Below are positions 12,613 to 20,811 of a DNA stretch of 32,443 nucleotides, one piece after another (the first letter of the stretch is position 1; each line of letters opens with the position of its first letter). This stretch comes from a virus. A program made the translations under genes and the position numbers. The notes beneath the pieces are model-generated. The model did no database searches. It was not told where the DNA came from and was given only the letters and a program-made list of their open reading frames with translations. The stretch covers positions 1 through 32,443 of the IMG/VR virus record IMGVR_UViG_3300005663_000142; one strand, written 5' to 3'.

Positions 12613-13045
12613 ATTCACTGACCAGATGAATAAATTATTAATTTTTTATAGGAATCCACCGAAGGGTGCCGAGGAACACTATTGGAAAGCTCTACACCTC
12701 ACATCGGCAGCCACTTTTGAAAAGGCATGCGATCTTATCCTAAACACACATAAATTTTTATCCTTCCCTCTGATCCCTATCTTCCATGAGTGTATCGCTC
12801 AAGTAAGTAAAGAATCAGGATCGTCAGACCAATTACTCTTGTCTCATAATTGTCCAACCTGCAGAGGGATTGGGCTCACGCTCATTAATGATGAGAAGGG
12901 CAGGAATATTGCACACCCATGCTCCTGTAGTAAGGGCCTTATTTATAAAAGTTCTTTCGGCCGAGTCCGGAGTGCTGCAAAGAGACAGCAGCAGGAAATG
13001 ATCTCGAGACACGAGGAGCCAGCTCAATCAGGAGATCCATACTGA
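12599..13045 (+). CDS. helicase-loader-like protein with zinc ribbon
   Basis: The protein has 148 residues; the ATG at 12599 follows GGAGGGAGAA. Residues 5-65 form a helical unit (MNKLLIFYRNPPKGAEEHYWKAL, then FEKACDLILNTHKFLSFPLIPIFHEC) resembling the G39P-type N-terminal domain that binds replicative helicase. CPTC at about residue 85 with a later PCSCS provides a zinc site. It ends SGDPY. Position immediately after the initiator supports helicase loading or regulation, though no ATP-binding motif is present, so a DnaC-type loader can be excluded. Confidence 0.5.
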   Translation: MTHTEFTDQMNKLLIFYRNPPKGAEEHYWKALHLTSAATFEKACDLILNTHKFLSFPLIPIFHECIAQVSKESGSSDQLLLSHNCPTCRGIGLTLINDEKGRNIAHPCSCSKGLIYKSSFGRVRSAAKRQQQEMISRHEEPAQSGDPY

Positions 13046-13434
13046 TGGACCTTAAAAGAATAATCGCTGTAGATCTCGACGGCACAATTCTTAAAAATAA
13101 GAAACCATTTATGGGTGCAGACGACTTCGGTAAACCAGAAAGAAAAGTTGAGGATTGTCTCCGGTTTCTAAAGAACCATGGCTTTGAGATCCTGATACAC
13201 ACGACAAGGGTAAACCCCCGGCTGCAGGGCCTGGCGCCGGCCTTGTTGCGAATGAGGGTTTCCGACGCGCTCGATGCCCACAAGATCCCCTTCGATGGGA
13301 TCTGGACCGGACCCGGAAAGCCTTTGGCTGAATTCTATGTCGACGATCGAGGTGTCTTATATGCCGGGGACTGGGAGAAAACCATGAGAGAAATCCTGGC
13401 CAGAGCAGAGAAGAATTTTAAAAATGTATACTGA
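13045..13434 (+). CDS. HAD-family phosphatase-like protein
   Basis: The 129-residue protein overlaps the previous stop by one base. Residues 8-14 (AVDLDGT) carry the nucleophile D10 and acid/base D12. HTT at 52-54 is motif II. K92 and D100-D101 (GKPLAEFYVDDRG) are motifs III and IV. This is the minimal HAD Rossmann fold, as in small phosphatases and phage polynucleotide-kinase 3'-phosphatase-type domains. The substrate is unknown; nucleotide or DNA 3'-phosphate would suit the neighbouring replication genes. It is the last rightward gene. Confidence 0.75.
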   Translation: MDLKRIIAVDLDGTILKNKKPFMGADDFGKPERKVEDCLRFLKNHGFEILIHTTRVNPRLQGLAPALLRMRVSDALDAHKIPFDGIWTGPGKPLAEFYVDDRGVLYAGDWEKTMREILARAEKNFKNVY

Positions 13435-13457
13435 AATCAAAATTCCCAGAATGAATT

Positions 13458-13610
13458 CTATTTTCCCTTATAGTCCGTCGATGAGTAGAGTGCACGCTGA
13501 TGTGCGACGGCGTCCTTCTTTGTCGCGTGACATCCTCCGGGCTCAATCTTGCCGGTGTCTTTATTTTGTACGCAATGTTGGGATCCTTTACTAATAACTA
13601 TCCAAGGCAT
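13458..13610 (-). CDS. 50-residue phage microprotein
   Basis: A strong site (GGAGGG) lies 4 bases before the ATG on the minus strand. The protein reads MPWIVISKGSQHCVQNKDTG followed by KIEPGGCHATKKDAVAHQRALYSST. The phrase 'PGGCHxTxxxAxAHxRALY' is one I recall from many phages, often at the end of, or next to, prohead protease or portal genes; here it stands alone at the end of the late operon. The function is unknown. It is the last leftward gene, ending 23 bases from the stop of the HAD gene on the other strand. Confidence 0.7.
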   Translation of the reverse strand: MPWIVISKGSQHCVQNKDTGKIEPGGCHATKKDAVAHQRALYSSTDYKGK

Positions 13611-13619
13611 AATACCCTC

Positions 13620-13760
13620 CTATAAAACTCTCTCGACAAACCCACATAGGTATGGACATTTCTTCACGACCTGCCAGCCGAGACGCTCATACTTACAACA
13701 GGCACCGGTCAGGACGAGCTTTGTTTTCCCACACTGTGGACAGTCCTGGTTTAAAGTCAT
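13620..13760 (-). CDS. 46-residue zinc-ribbon microprotein
   Basis: From the ATG at 13760 it encodes 46 residues: MTLNQDCPQCGKTKLVL, a turn with GACC, the strand RLGWQVVKKCP and then YLCGF. Two CxxC-type pairs (CPQC, CPYLC) suggest a zinc ribbon. A GTG at 13796, overlapping the previous stop, would add 12 residues; neither start has a strong ribosome binding site. It resembles the zinc-ribbon protein at 448-741 in the CPxCG start and the GW-x-VV strand. Confidence 0.55.
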   Translation of the reverse strand: MTLNQDCPQCGKTKLVLTGACCKYERLGWQVVKKCPYLCGFVERVL

Positions 13761-13788
13761 CCCATCGGGAGCTGTTGCCGGCTCTCTA

Positions 13789-14064
13789 CTATCCACCTGT
13801 TCCGTTTTTCCTCACATAATCCCATAGATTGGCCAGGTTCTTATTGATCCCGGAGATCTGCTTGACAACAAATTCATAGCTTGTTGTCAGCTTCGTGATC
13901 TCTGTTCCCCGGAGCCCACACTCTTCGGCATGGCCGGGGATCATCTCGAGATCCACTGTGCCCGGGTTATTCTTTTTACTTGTCACTATTTTCCACAATA
14001 TGCCTAAAAGTATGACAACAATCACAAGGATGTCCACAATAATTCTGATTAAATTCTCATTCAT
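13789..14064 (-). CDS. small single-span membrane protein of the lysis region
   Basis: The 91-residue protein has one membrane span at residues 6-24 (IRIIVDILVIVVILLGILW), followed by a basic stretch (KIVTSKKNN), so the C-terminal part should be cytoplasmic. It then has a helix (EITKLTTSYEFVVKQISGINKNL). It overlaps the preceding gene by 4 bases. In context next to endolysin and holin-like genes it may be a holin partner, antiholin or spanin component; sequence alone does not decide. Confidence 0.55.
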   Translation of the reverse strand: MNENLIRIIVDILVIVVILLGILWKIVTSKKNNPGTVDLEMIPGHAEECGLRGTEITKLTTSYEFVVKQISGINKNLANLWDYVRKNGTGG

Positions 14065-14762
14065 TTACTTGCCGCCTTTACTGTATCTCTGACAGAAGCG
14101 TAGATCCCATAGAGCTTGAAACCACTCCCCACTAATTTGCCGATTTTAAAAAACACCGAGTTCTTTTCCCCTGTTGAAATGACGGCCTCGGCAGCCAGTC
14201 TTGCCACCCTCTCGGCAGCCAGCGCCGGCCGGAGTACTCCGATCGTTTCATCCCGGAGCTTTATGATCCCTTCCAGCTTGACGGCCTCGGATTCAGCCAG
14301 CTTCCTTGCCTTTTTTTCCTTGTCCCTATCCTCTATGGCCAGGGAGAAGTTGCCCTCGAGGGTAGAAATCTGAGCACGAAGATTTAGGACGAGCTCGTTT
14401 GTGCTCGTTATGCTGGATTCTTTTTCCTGCAGCTCCTTGAGCTCGAGGCTCTGTTCGAAGATCTTCTTGTTCCTGTCTGCAGACTCGGCCAGGATCAGGC
14501 CCTTTGAGATCTCAAGCTCATCGATCTCATTCCTCAGCTCCGCATTCTCTTTCTTTGTGACAGCGTCCGAGGCCTCCACGGCCCTGGCTGCTTCTTCTGC
14601 CTCTGCTTTGTACACTTCGAACTCCCCTTTGAGCTTGAAGTACTCCGGAGATTCACGTCCTGTGGGACAGGATTCAAACAGGCTGATCACTATAAGGACG
14701 AAGCCAACGAAGAAAAGAAGAACCACTGGAACTTTAAGGCCAAAGATAGTTGTTGGTTTCAT
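14061..14762 (-). CDS. membrane-anchored coiled-coil protein (spanin-like candidate)
   Basis: The 233-residue protein has an uncleaved-looking N-terminal hydrophobic anchor at about residues 9-28 (LKVPVVLLFFVGFVLIVISL). A long charged coiled coil follows to about residue 185, rich in Glu, Lys and Ala (KAEAEEAARAVE, ELKELQEKES). The end is a short amphipathic region (FFKIGKLVGSGFKLYGIYAS). An anchor plus periplasmic coiled coil beside endolysin and holin genes fits an inner-membrane spanin (Rz-like), although Rz proteins are shorter (about 150 residues). No Rz1 lipobox gene is seen inside it. Confidence 0.5.
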   Translation of the reverse strand: MKPTTIFGLKVPVVLLFFVGFVLIVISLFESCPTGRESPEYFKLKGEFEVYKAEAEEAARAVEASDAVTKKENAELRNEIDELEISKGLILAESADRNKKIFEQSLELKELQEKESSITSTNELVLNLRAQISTLEGNFSLAIEDRDKEKKARKLAESEAVKLEGIIKLRDETIGVLRPALAAERVARLAAEAVISTGEKNSVFFKIGKLVGSGFKLYGIYASVRDTVKAASK

Positions 14763-14986
14763 TTTTTAAACCTCGATACTGACATTTCAACGACCGGCTC
14801 CAGGATCCTGGCGCCGAGATAAGCAAGGCAGATCTTAACAAGAGAGCTGGCTGCCACTTCGGGATCCAGCCCATAGATCGGCTGCTGCAGGTAGACGAGT
14901 CCGATACAGAGGACAGCGATCTGAAACTTTGTGGATCCCAGCCATTTATTGAAGCCGTTCTTTACCACCTGACCCCCTTTATCCAT
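14759..14986 (-). CDS. holin-like small membrane protein
   Basis: The 75-residue protein has two hydrophobic segments, about residues 21-38 (QIAVLCIGLVYLQQPIYG) and 45-62 (AASSLVKICLAYLGARIL), a short turn and a basic end (SRFKK). That size and layout fit a two-span holin. It overlaps the endolysin gene by 25 bases and the coiled-coil gene by 4. A GTG at 14968, after AAGGGGG, could serve as a second start and give two forms of different length, as some holins have. Confidence 0.6.
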   Translation of the reverse strand: MDKGGQVVKNGFNKWLGSTKFQIAVLCIGLVYLQQPIYGLDPEVAASSLVKICLAYLGARILEPVVEMSVSRFKK

Positions 14987-15414
14987 GAAGAAGTCGGCCT
15001 CGGTTTCACCAGGTAGGCGTTGTCGATGTGGACGAACGTCTTCGGCCTGGCCAGGTTGACATATTTTAAGTATCCGATTCTCAGATCCGGGAACTTCCTG
15101 TCCACTAGGTCCACGAATGCTTCACACTCCATCACCGAATCCAGATCATTATCGAGGGCCCAAAAATAATGAGGACTACAGGCTGCCTTTGTCTTTCCGG
15201 CAAGCACAAGGTTGAGCTGGTATTTTGGACAGCGATATCCCCCACCCTTGCTGATAGGTATGGGCTTCCCCCACTCATCCCGGATGACCTGCCATACATT
15301 GAAAGATGTAAGGTAGAAATCATCCGTGTAAAGATTCGGTGGCAGCTTCCCACAGCAGGGACATTGAAGTTCCTTGATGAGAATTTTTATTCCAGGAAAT
15401 ATGAATTCACCCAT
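14962..15414 (-). CDS. M15A-family peptidoglycan peptidase (endolysin)
   Basis: The 150-residue protein shows the metallopeptidase M15A pattern: a start with IKELQCPCCG, a central G-G-Y-R-C-P, S80-x-H82-x-x-x-x-A-x-D88 (SPHYFWALDND) and H129-x-D131 (FVHIDN). H82, D88 and H129 would bind zinc, and D131 follows the usual H-x-D. Enzymes of this type cut peptide links in peptidoglycan. There is no signal peptide, so export would depend on the holin next to it. It lies directly after the 1797-residue gene in transcription order. Confidence 0.8.
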   Translation of the reverse strand: MGEFIFPGIKILIKELQCPCCGKLPPNLYTDDFYLTSFNVWQVIRDEWGKPIPISKGGGYRCPKYQLNLVLAGKTKAACSPHYFWALDNDLDSVMECEAFVDLVDRKFPDLRIGYLKYVNLARPKTFVHIDNAYLVKPRPTSSWIKGVRW

Positions 15415-15417
15415 GCT

Positions 15418-18400
15418 TTATTTCTTCTCTTCTATATCTTTCTGCATCTTCTTCAGGAACTCGTTGACTCTGCTGGCTGCCTCTTTTGACTGTTTCTCTG
15501 TGTCGAAAGGTTTCTCTCGTTGGAGCCGGTTAAATTCTCTCATCATGAAATTCATTCTCCACATCATCCTTTTTTCTTCAGTGTTTCTCAAATAGGGAAG
15601 AGTGAACCACCTGAAGAAGTGCCCCAGCTTACCCATGTCTCTGTACATGGCCTCGATTGCCAGCTTCCTTTTGCCGGGAGTCTCTTCGGAGACGAGCTCC
15701 AGGATCCGGAGGATCCTCTTGATTGAGTACTCCAGGATCTCGGTCCCAATCTTGGCCGAGGACTCCAGCCCCGGCCGGTAGATGGGCTCACCTGCAGGAT
15801 CCCTGTTTGCCAGGACCTCGTAGATGAGCTGCCAGAAAGGATGAAAGTCCCACTTTGCCCTGTCTATCATGCCCTTGAGTTTGTCGGGCTCGTTGGCCAG
15901 TGTCCTAAAGCGGTGCCAGTATCTCAGGAGAACATTGTCCGGACTGCTCATGTACTGGACCAGCTCTTTCTCTTCCCCTTCGCTGGTAACAGTCTTGACA
16001 TAACGCAATCCAAATTTATCTGTCTTATACCCGAGCTTGTGCATGAAGATCTCACGGAGGAGCATTCCACCGAGGAGCCCAATAAGAGCCTTGGCCATGG
16101 CGCGCTTGTAACGCTTCGATCGACCAGGTCCTTCCGGGATGGATCCGTCGATCGGCTCTTCAAAGAGATCTCCCGGTGGCAATTTCCCTCCATCCTGAGC
16201 TTCTTTCTTAGCCTTAAAAAGAAGTCCGGCTGCGTTCTTAACCATCTCTGCCTGAGCTGAAATCATGGCGATCCGGAAGGATGGCGTAAAGAGGATCTTA
16301 TTTATTATCTTCCTTGTCGCCGGTGGAATAGAGGCATAGTCACCATGAAGCCTGGCCGTTATCTGTGCAGCCTCTATCGGCGTGGCGCCCTGGCTGAGCT
16401 GGTGATGATACGTGACCAGGCGGATGAGGTTGTCTCCCCACCATGCACCTTCCCAGGCCCAAAAGTATGGATTGAGTTTTTTGAATCGAGTGAATGCGGA
16501 CTTGCTGTTTATTATATCATTGATCTGCTTATCCCATGCTTTCCATCCGGGAGTAAACGGTGTCGAAAATCCTCCCCAGTAGTGCATGTTCCAGTAGTGC
16601 TGGTCCTTTTTTTTCATGCTGATGGCAGCGCTCCGGATTGCCGACGGTGTCCTCCATGGAGAGAGAAGTCCCAGCCAGAAATACTGGATCGCATCATAGA
16701 AAGGAAGGAAGCCGGGATTGTAGAACTGAAGCATTTTCACAAGGCCCAGAAACCCTCCCAACCGGGGAGACATAAATGACTGCTTAAAGAAGTTCCTCTC
16801 AAAAAAATGGACCAGCACCGGGTGTGCCCTATATCCTTTAAGGCTCGGATACCTCACAGGAGATAAGGACTGCCAGGTTTCAGGTGCTTCGTCGGACGGC
16901 AGGATCAGCCGGTCAGCCTTTGCAGCTCGGAAGACGTCGGCAATTGCCAGCTTTGCGCCGGCCAAGTGAGCGTAAGCAGCCATAACTCTCCGGATATCGA
17001 GGTCCGTCGGCTTAATCTTCCCCTGTTTAATCAGCTCTTTGGCAAATTCCTCGAGATCTAAACTCTTTCTGCGGTGGAAAAATTCTGAGAGCGTTTTCCA
17101 TCCTTCGATCGGATCCTTAGCCCACCATGCCTCCATCCAGAACTTAGGTATGTGGACATACTTTGTTCCCGACTTCCGGAGGAATTCGATCGCGCCCTTG
17201 AGCTTATTGATCTTATCCCTGATCTCCTTGCCCCTCTTGTTTGATAGTCCACGTCTTTTCAGCGCTGCCTCAAAGTCAGCAATCTCGATGTTCATGAATC
17301 TGACTGCACTCTGTGGCCATAGATCATCGATGATTCCTTTTTTCTGAATTTCTCTCCCCCAGTGATCAAAGAAACCTCTGACAAATTTTGCTGCAGGCTC
17401 AAACTTTGCACGCTCAGCCGGTGTCATTTTCTCAAAATGTCTTCGAGGTGCTGAGACTATAAACAAAAGGCGCTGGTAATCGGAGTCGGTAAAACCCGGA
17501 GTAAAATTTTGCTTCTTACTCATCAGCTTTTTTATTGAACCCTTTGCCTGCAGCAGCACAGCGTTTGTCCTGGGATGAAGGGCTTTAAGCGCCAGTCCGG
17601 TCCGGTCAGCTCCCATTGCTCTAAATTCGGGCTCGATCTGCAGCCACCTCACCATTTTCTCGCCGAACTTCTTGACCTCCGGAGTCACAGGGATCCCGGC
17701 ATAAAGATCCTTTATGTCGTCCCCGGGCTCCGTCCATTTCTGCCACTCCGACTTTGGCTTCTTCTTCACATCCCGGATAACCTCCTTCATGAAGATCTCC
17801 TGCTGTGCCGGACTCAGGATCTCACCGTACTTGCCGACGAAGGGAGCACCCACCTTTAATTTTTTTCCTATCCCAAGTTTCTTTGCATAGTCCTCGATAC
17901 TTTTGAGTCGACTCTCCGGGATCTCACCGAGCTTTTCGATGTCACCCAAAGGAGTCTCAACCGAAACTTTAACAAGTCTTTCTTTTTTCGGCGAAACTTT
18001 AACAGCCTTTTCTTTTTTCGGAACAGTAGGAGGAGTAGGAGGAGTAGGTTTCCCGGTAATTCGCTCGAGCACTTTTTCTGCTTCGAGCTCGAGTTGGTCA
18101 GGTTCCCTCTCAACGAGGCCCAACTGTTTCGGCGCCGGCTTCCCGAACTTAGGCACGATCGGCTTTCTCTTCACCGGCGTCGTCGTTGCTGCCCATGGAC
18201 GACGGCCTTCCCTGACCTTCGGTAGGGGAGCAATGAGTTTGGGTGTAATGCCGGCTTCTCTGTCCCTCCAAAGACTCCGGAGCTCACGGCTTAGGGCATC
18301 CCTCGATTGTATGGCCCCAACTTGACGATAGAGGTCTATCCCGAAATCCTTTTCGACCTGCTGGTTTGTCTTTAGAGCTCGAGCAGGATAGACCTTACTG

Positions 18401-20811
18401 TCCGGAGCGTATGCAGCTTTCGCATTGTCGTTGAACCATTTGTGTCCGAGGTATATGAACCTCTTGAATGGTTCCTTTTCCAGTCCCGGGATGGCCGTCT
18501 CCTGGATCAAGTCAAGCTCCGGGAGATCCTCCAGGTCCTGGACGACCTGCTGTCTTTCGAGTGCTTCGGAAACATCCTTGCCCATGATCCTTTTGTTCTT
18601 ATTTTTTATGGAGATCTTCTCGGCTTCGATAAGCACTTCTTCACGATCGACCTCACGAGTTTGCTTTGCAATATAATCATCGAGGAATTCTCTGGCATCC
18701 GGAGTCAGCTTCTTCTCGATCTCCGGCATGGCGTCGAGCTCCTCCATCTCTGAGACTCCCCTTGCGATTTCTCTTTCTATGTCCTCAGTTCTTGCGACGT
18801 CTTCTGTGGAAATTCGAGAGATGACCTCAGTCTCTGTATAGATAGGCTCTTCAATGACTCTCTCCCGGGGGAGCTCGAGGGCATCGTAGAGCTCTGAGGT
18901 GGTGTCATATCCGAGGGCTGCAGCAACCTCGTCTGCAGCTTCACCGGTCCGGCTTTTGAGTCTTCGATCCAGCCTCAGTGCCTCTTCCTCTTCACCCTTT
19001 ATTGGCTTTATTCCTTTGTCGGTATACTGGAGGACACGGAACCATTCGTAAGGTACCGGTTTTGGCCACCTCCTGCCACTGACAACGCGAACAGGGAGCT
19101 TGACAGGCCCTACTCCCTCCACTTGGTACGTGGCCGTTTCCCGGCGCGTAAGGGCCTTTATTTCCCTTCCTGTTTCTGCCTCCATTCTCTTCCTGAATTC
19201 AGCCTGGCTTTTGACCATCCCCTCCTCGGTGATCCCTTCCGGAAGATAACTTACCGGGATCCCGAGCTCGTGTGCTTCCCGGGCCAATTCAGCAGGTGGG
19301 GCCCCGGCCTTTAATCTTTCGGCCAGGTCTGCAGCTTGGACCTTAAAAATCCTATCCCCCTCTGTGACCGGTGGCTCGAGCCCCCCCTCCCTGGGAAACG
19401 AAACATCTATGGATCCATCCGGCATTGGCTTTATGTTTACGGCCGGCGCTGCCTCGATCTCCGGAGTGATCCCCTGTCTTGCTGTTGCGATTGCAGCCTT
19501 AATGGGATCTGTACCAGGTGGGATGACTTCCGGCTTTGTCGTGACATCGAAGGCTCCGATCCCGAGCTGGCGAATCTCTGGCTCCGGTTCCGGGAAGATC
19601 CCGGATCTTGCCACGGCCAGCGCTTCGACTGCAGGATCTGTCCCGGGTAGAATAACTTCCGGCTTCGGTGTGACAGCGATCTGTCCCTTCCCGAGCTGGA
19701 GTGGATCCTCATAGATAGGGACCGGAGGAGTCGGCTCCACGGCCGGGATTGCAGCTTTGCCGGGAACAAAGGGGACTCTCGGAACCAGCTTGCCGGCTGC
19801 CGTGGCTGCTGCCGTTTCTGCTGCCGTCATGCCGGGAACCGTGATCGCCGTTTCCTTGGAGAGGACCGGGCCCATCTTAAACTTTGAGAATATATTTTTT
19901 ATGTTCTTATCGAGTCCGGAGAATTTGGAAAGATCCTTTCCGACCTCATTGAATTTGGCCTTGACAGCAGTGAGGGTCTCCTCGTCGACGCCGGCAGCCT
20001 TCATCCCTTTCGTCCACTTGTTAAATCCAAACTTAAAAGCCTTGTAAGAGATGGCTCTGCCGGTGATTGCTGCAGCAATAATATCGAGACCGGTCTCTCC
20101 AAGATCCGTGGCCAGCCTCACCCACCAGGGCGCATCCCTTATTCCCGGGATGGCTTCGCTCAGCCTCCGGTTTTCAAGTGGATCGTATTCAGTTTTTTCA
20201 GAGACCGAGAATCCGATGTTCTTCATCTGCTGGAAGAGCTCATAAAGCGCCATGTATCCTGCAGCTCCCGGGACGGTGGCAGCAATTACAACTGGGACAG
20301 CTTTGCCGGCAATTTTCTCTGACCAATAATTGACATTAGGATCTCGAGACCAAACTTCCTGGGCGACCCGGTAGTAACTCCTGGGCCTTGTGGCCACTTC
20401 ATACTGCCGGCCGTATTTCTTTTGGAACTCTATCTCTCCGGGAGTTTGAGGTCCGATAGTGGGAAGAGGTTTCTCTTCTTCTTTTTCTTCTGGCTTAGGA
20501 ACGCCGGCAAGGAGAGCTCCCCGGAGTCCCGGATCCTGCATCAAGAAAGGTAGGGTTTCTTTTTTTAAGAATCCCCCGATCTTGCCCAGCGCTTTAGTTA
20601 GGAAACTCTCTTCCTTTATGGGCTCGAGCTCCTCTTCCGGTGGACGGCCGAAGATGTTTTCCCAGGGTGTAATTCCGGCTGCCGGTGGCTCTTCTTTCTG
20701 TGGTGTCAACTGAACCGGTGGGACTAACGGAGGCTGCTTTCCCGGATCCAGCAGCGCCTCACCCGGAGGCCTCCCGAAGATCTTGTCCCAATAGTCCTGA
20801 CCGAATGCCAT
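15418..20811 (-). CDS. giant internal virion / ejection protein (1797 residues)
   Basis: The ATG overlaps the previous stop (TAATG). The N-terminus contains two copies of W-[DE]-x-IFGRPP-x-E (residues 8-19 and 50-61). Hydrophobic helices lie at about 168-190 and 235-255. A Pro/Glu-rich middle has a direct repeat (372-411 and 414-455, sharing KPEV and PGTDP). Residues from about 1060 to the end are helical and rich in Trp and Arg, with hydrophobic stretches near NPGFLPFYDAIQYFWLG and ALIGLLGGMLLREIF. I see no transglycosylase or peptidase motif. Size, place after three other probable ejection proteins, and membrane-seeking helices suggest a T7 gp16-like role in moving DNA across the envelope. 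It may also resemble large polyvalent phage proteins. Confidence 0.55.
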   Translation of the reverse strand: MAFGQDYWDKIFGRPPGEALLDPGKQPPLVPPVQLTPQKEEPPAAGITPWENIFGRPPEEELEPIKEESFLTKALGKIGGFLKKETLPFLMQDPGLRGALLAGVPKPEEKEEEKPLPTIGPQTPGEIEFQKKYGRQYEVATRPRSYYRVAQEVWSRDPNVNYWSEKIAGKAVPVVIAATVPGAAGYMALYELFQQMKNIGFSVSEKTEYDPLENRRLSEAIPGIRDAPWWVRLATDLGETGLDIIAAAITGRAISYKAFKFGFNKWTKGMKAAGVDEETLTAVKAKFNEVGKDLSKFSGLDKNIKNIFSKFKMGPVLSKETAITVPGMTAAETAAATAAGKLVPRVPFVPGKAAIPAVEPTPPVPIYEDPLQLGKGQIAVTPKPEVILPGTDPAVEALAVARSGIFPEPEPEIRQLGIGAFDVTTKPEVIPPGTDPIKAAIATARQGITPEIEAAPAVNIKPMPDGSIDVSFPREGGLEPPVTEGDRIFKVQAADLAERLKAGAPPAELAREAHELGIPVSYLPEGITEEGMVKSQAEFRKRMEAETGREIKALTRRETATYQVEGVGPVKLPVRVVSGRRWPKPVPYEWFRVLQYTDKGIKPIKGEEEEALRLDRRLKSRTGEAADEVAAALGYDTTSELYDALELPRERVIEEPIYTETEVISRISTEDVARTEDIEREIARGVSEMEELDAMPEIEKKLTPDAREFLDDYIAKQTREVDREEVLIEAEKISIKNKNKRIMGKDVSEALERQQVVQDLEDLPELDLIQETAIPGLEKEPFKRFIYLGHKWFNDNAKAAYAPDSKVYPARALKTNQQVEKDFGIDLYRQVGAIQSRDALSRELRSLWRDREAGITPKLIAPLPKVREGRRPWAATTTPVKRKPIVPKFGKPAPKQLGLVEREPDQLELEAEKVLERITGKPTPPTPPTVPKKEKAVKVSPKKERLVKVSVETPLGDIEKLGEIPESRLKSIEDYAKKLGIGKKLKVGAPFVGKYGEILSPAQQEIFMKEVIRDVKKKPKSEWQKWTEPGDDIKDLYAGIPVTPEVKKFGEKMVRWLQIEPEFRAMGADRTGLALKALHPRTNAVLLQAKGSIKKLMSKKQNFTPGFTDSDYQRLLFIVSAPRRHFEKMTPAERAKFEPAAKFVRGFFDHWGREIQKKGIIDDLWPQSAVRFMNIEIADFEAALKRRGLSNKRGKEIRDKINKLKGAIEFLRKSGTKYVHIPKFWMEAWWAKDPIEGWKTLSEFFHRRKSLDLEEFAKELIKQGKIKPTDLDIRRVMAAYAHLAGAKLAIADVFRAAKADRLILPSDEAPETWQSLSPVRYPSLKGYRAHPVLVHFFERNFFKQSFMSPRLGGFLGLVKMLQFYNPGFLPFYDAIQYFWLGLLSPWRTPSAIRSAAISMKKKDQHYWNMHYWGGFSTPFTPGWKAWDKQINDIINSKSAFTRFKKLNPYFWAWEGAWWGDNLIRLVTYHHQLSQGATPIEAAQITARLHGDYASIPPATRKIINKILFTPSFRIAMISAQAEMVKNAAGLLFKAKKEAQDGGKLPPGDLFEEPIDGSIPEGPGRSKRYKRAMAKALIGLLGGMLLREIFMHKLGYKTDKFGLRYVKTVTSEGEEKELVQYMSSPDNVLLRYWHRFRTLANEPDKLKGMIDRAKWDFHPFWQLIYEVLANRDPAGEPIYRPGLESSAKIGTEILEYSIKRILRILELVSEETPGKRKLAIEAMYRDMGKLGHFFRWFTLPYLRNTEEKRMMWRMNFMMREFNRLQREKPFDTEKQSKEAASRVNEFLKKMQKDIEEKK

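Noticed and set aside
13473-13510. CCGTCG/CGACGG inverted repeat as a bidirectional terminator
   Set aside because: It lies inside the 50-residue gene, has a loop of over 20 bases and no flanking T-run.
14116-14769. Plus-strand Ser/Ala-rich frames opposite the coiled-coil gene
   Set aside because: Low-complexity composition is the mirror of the coiled coil's Glu/Lys/Ala codons; no ribosome binding site.
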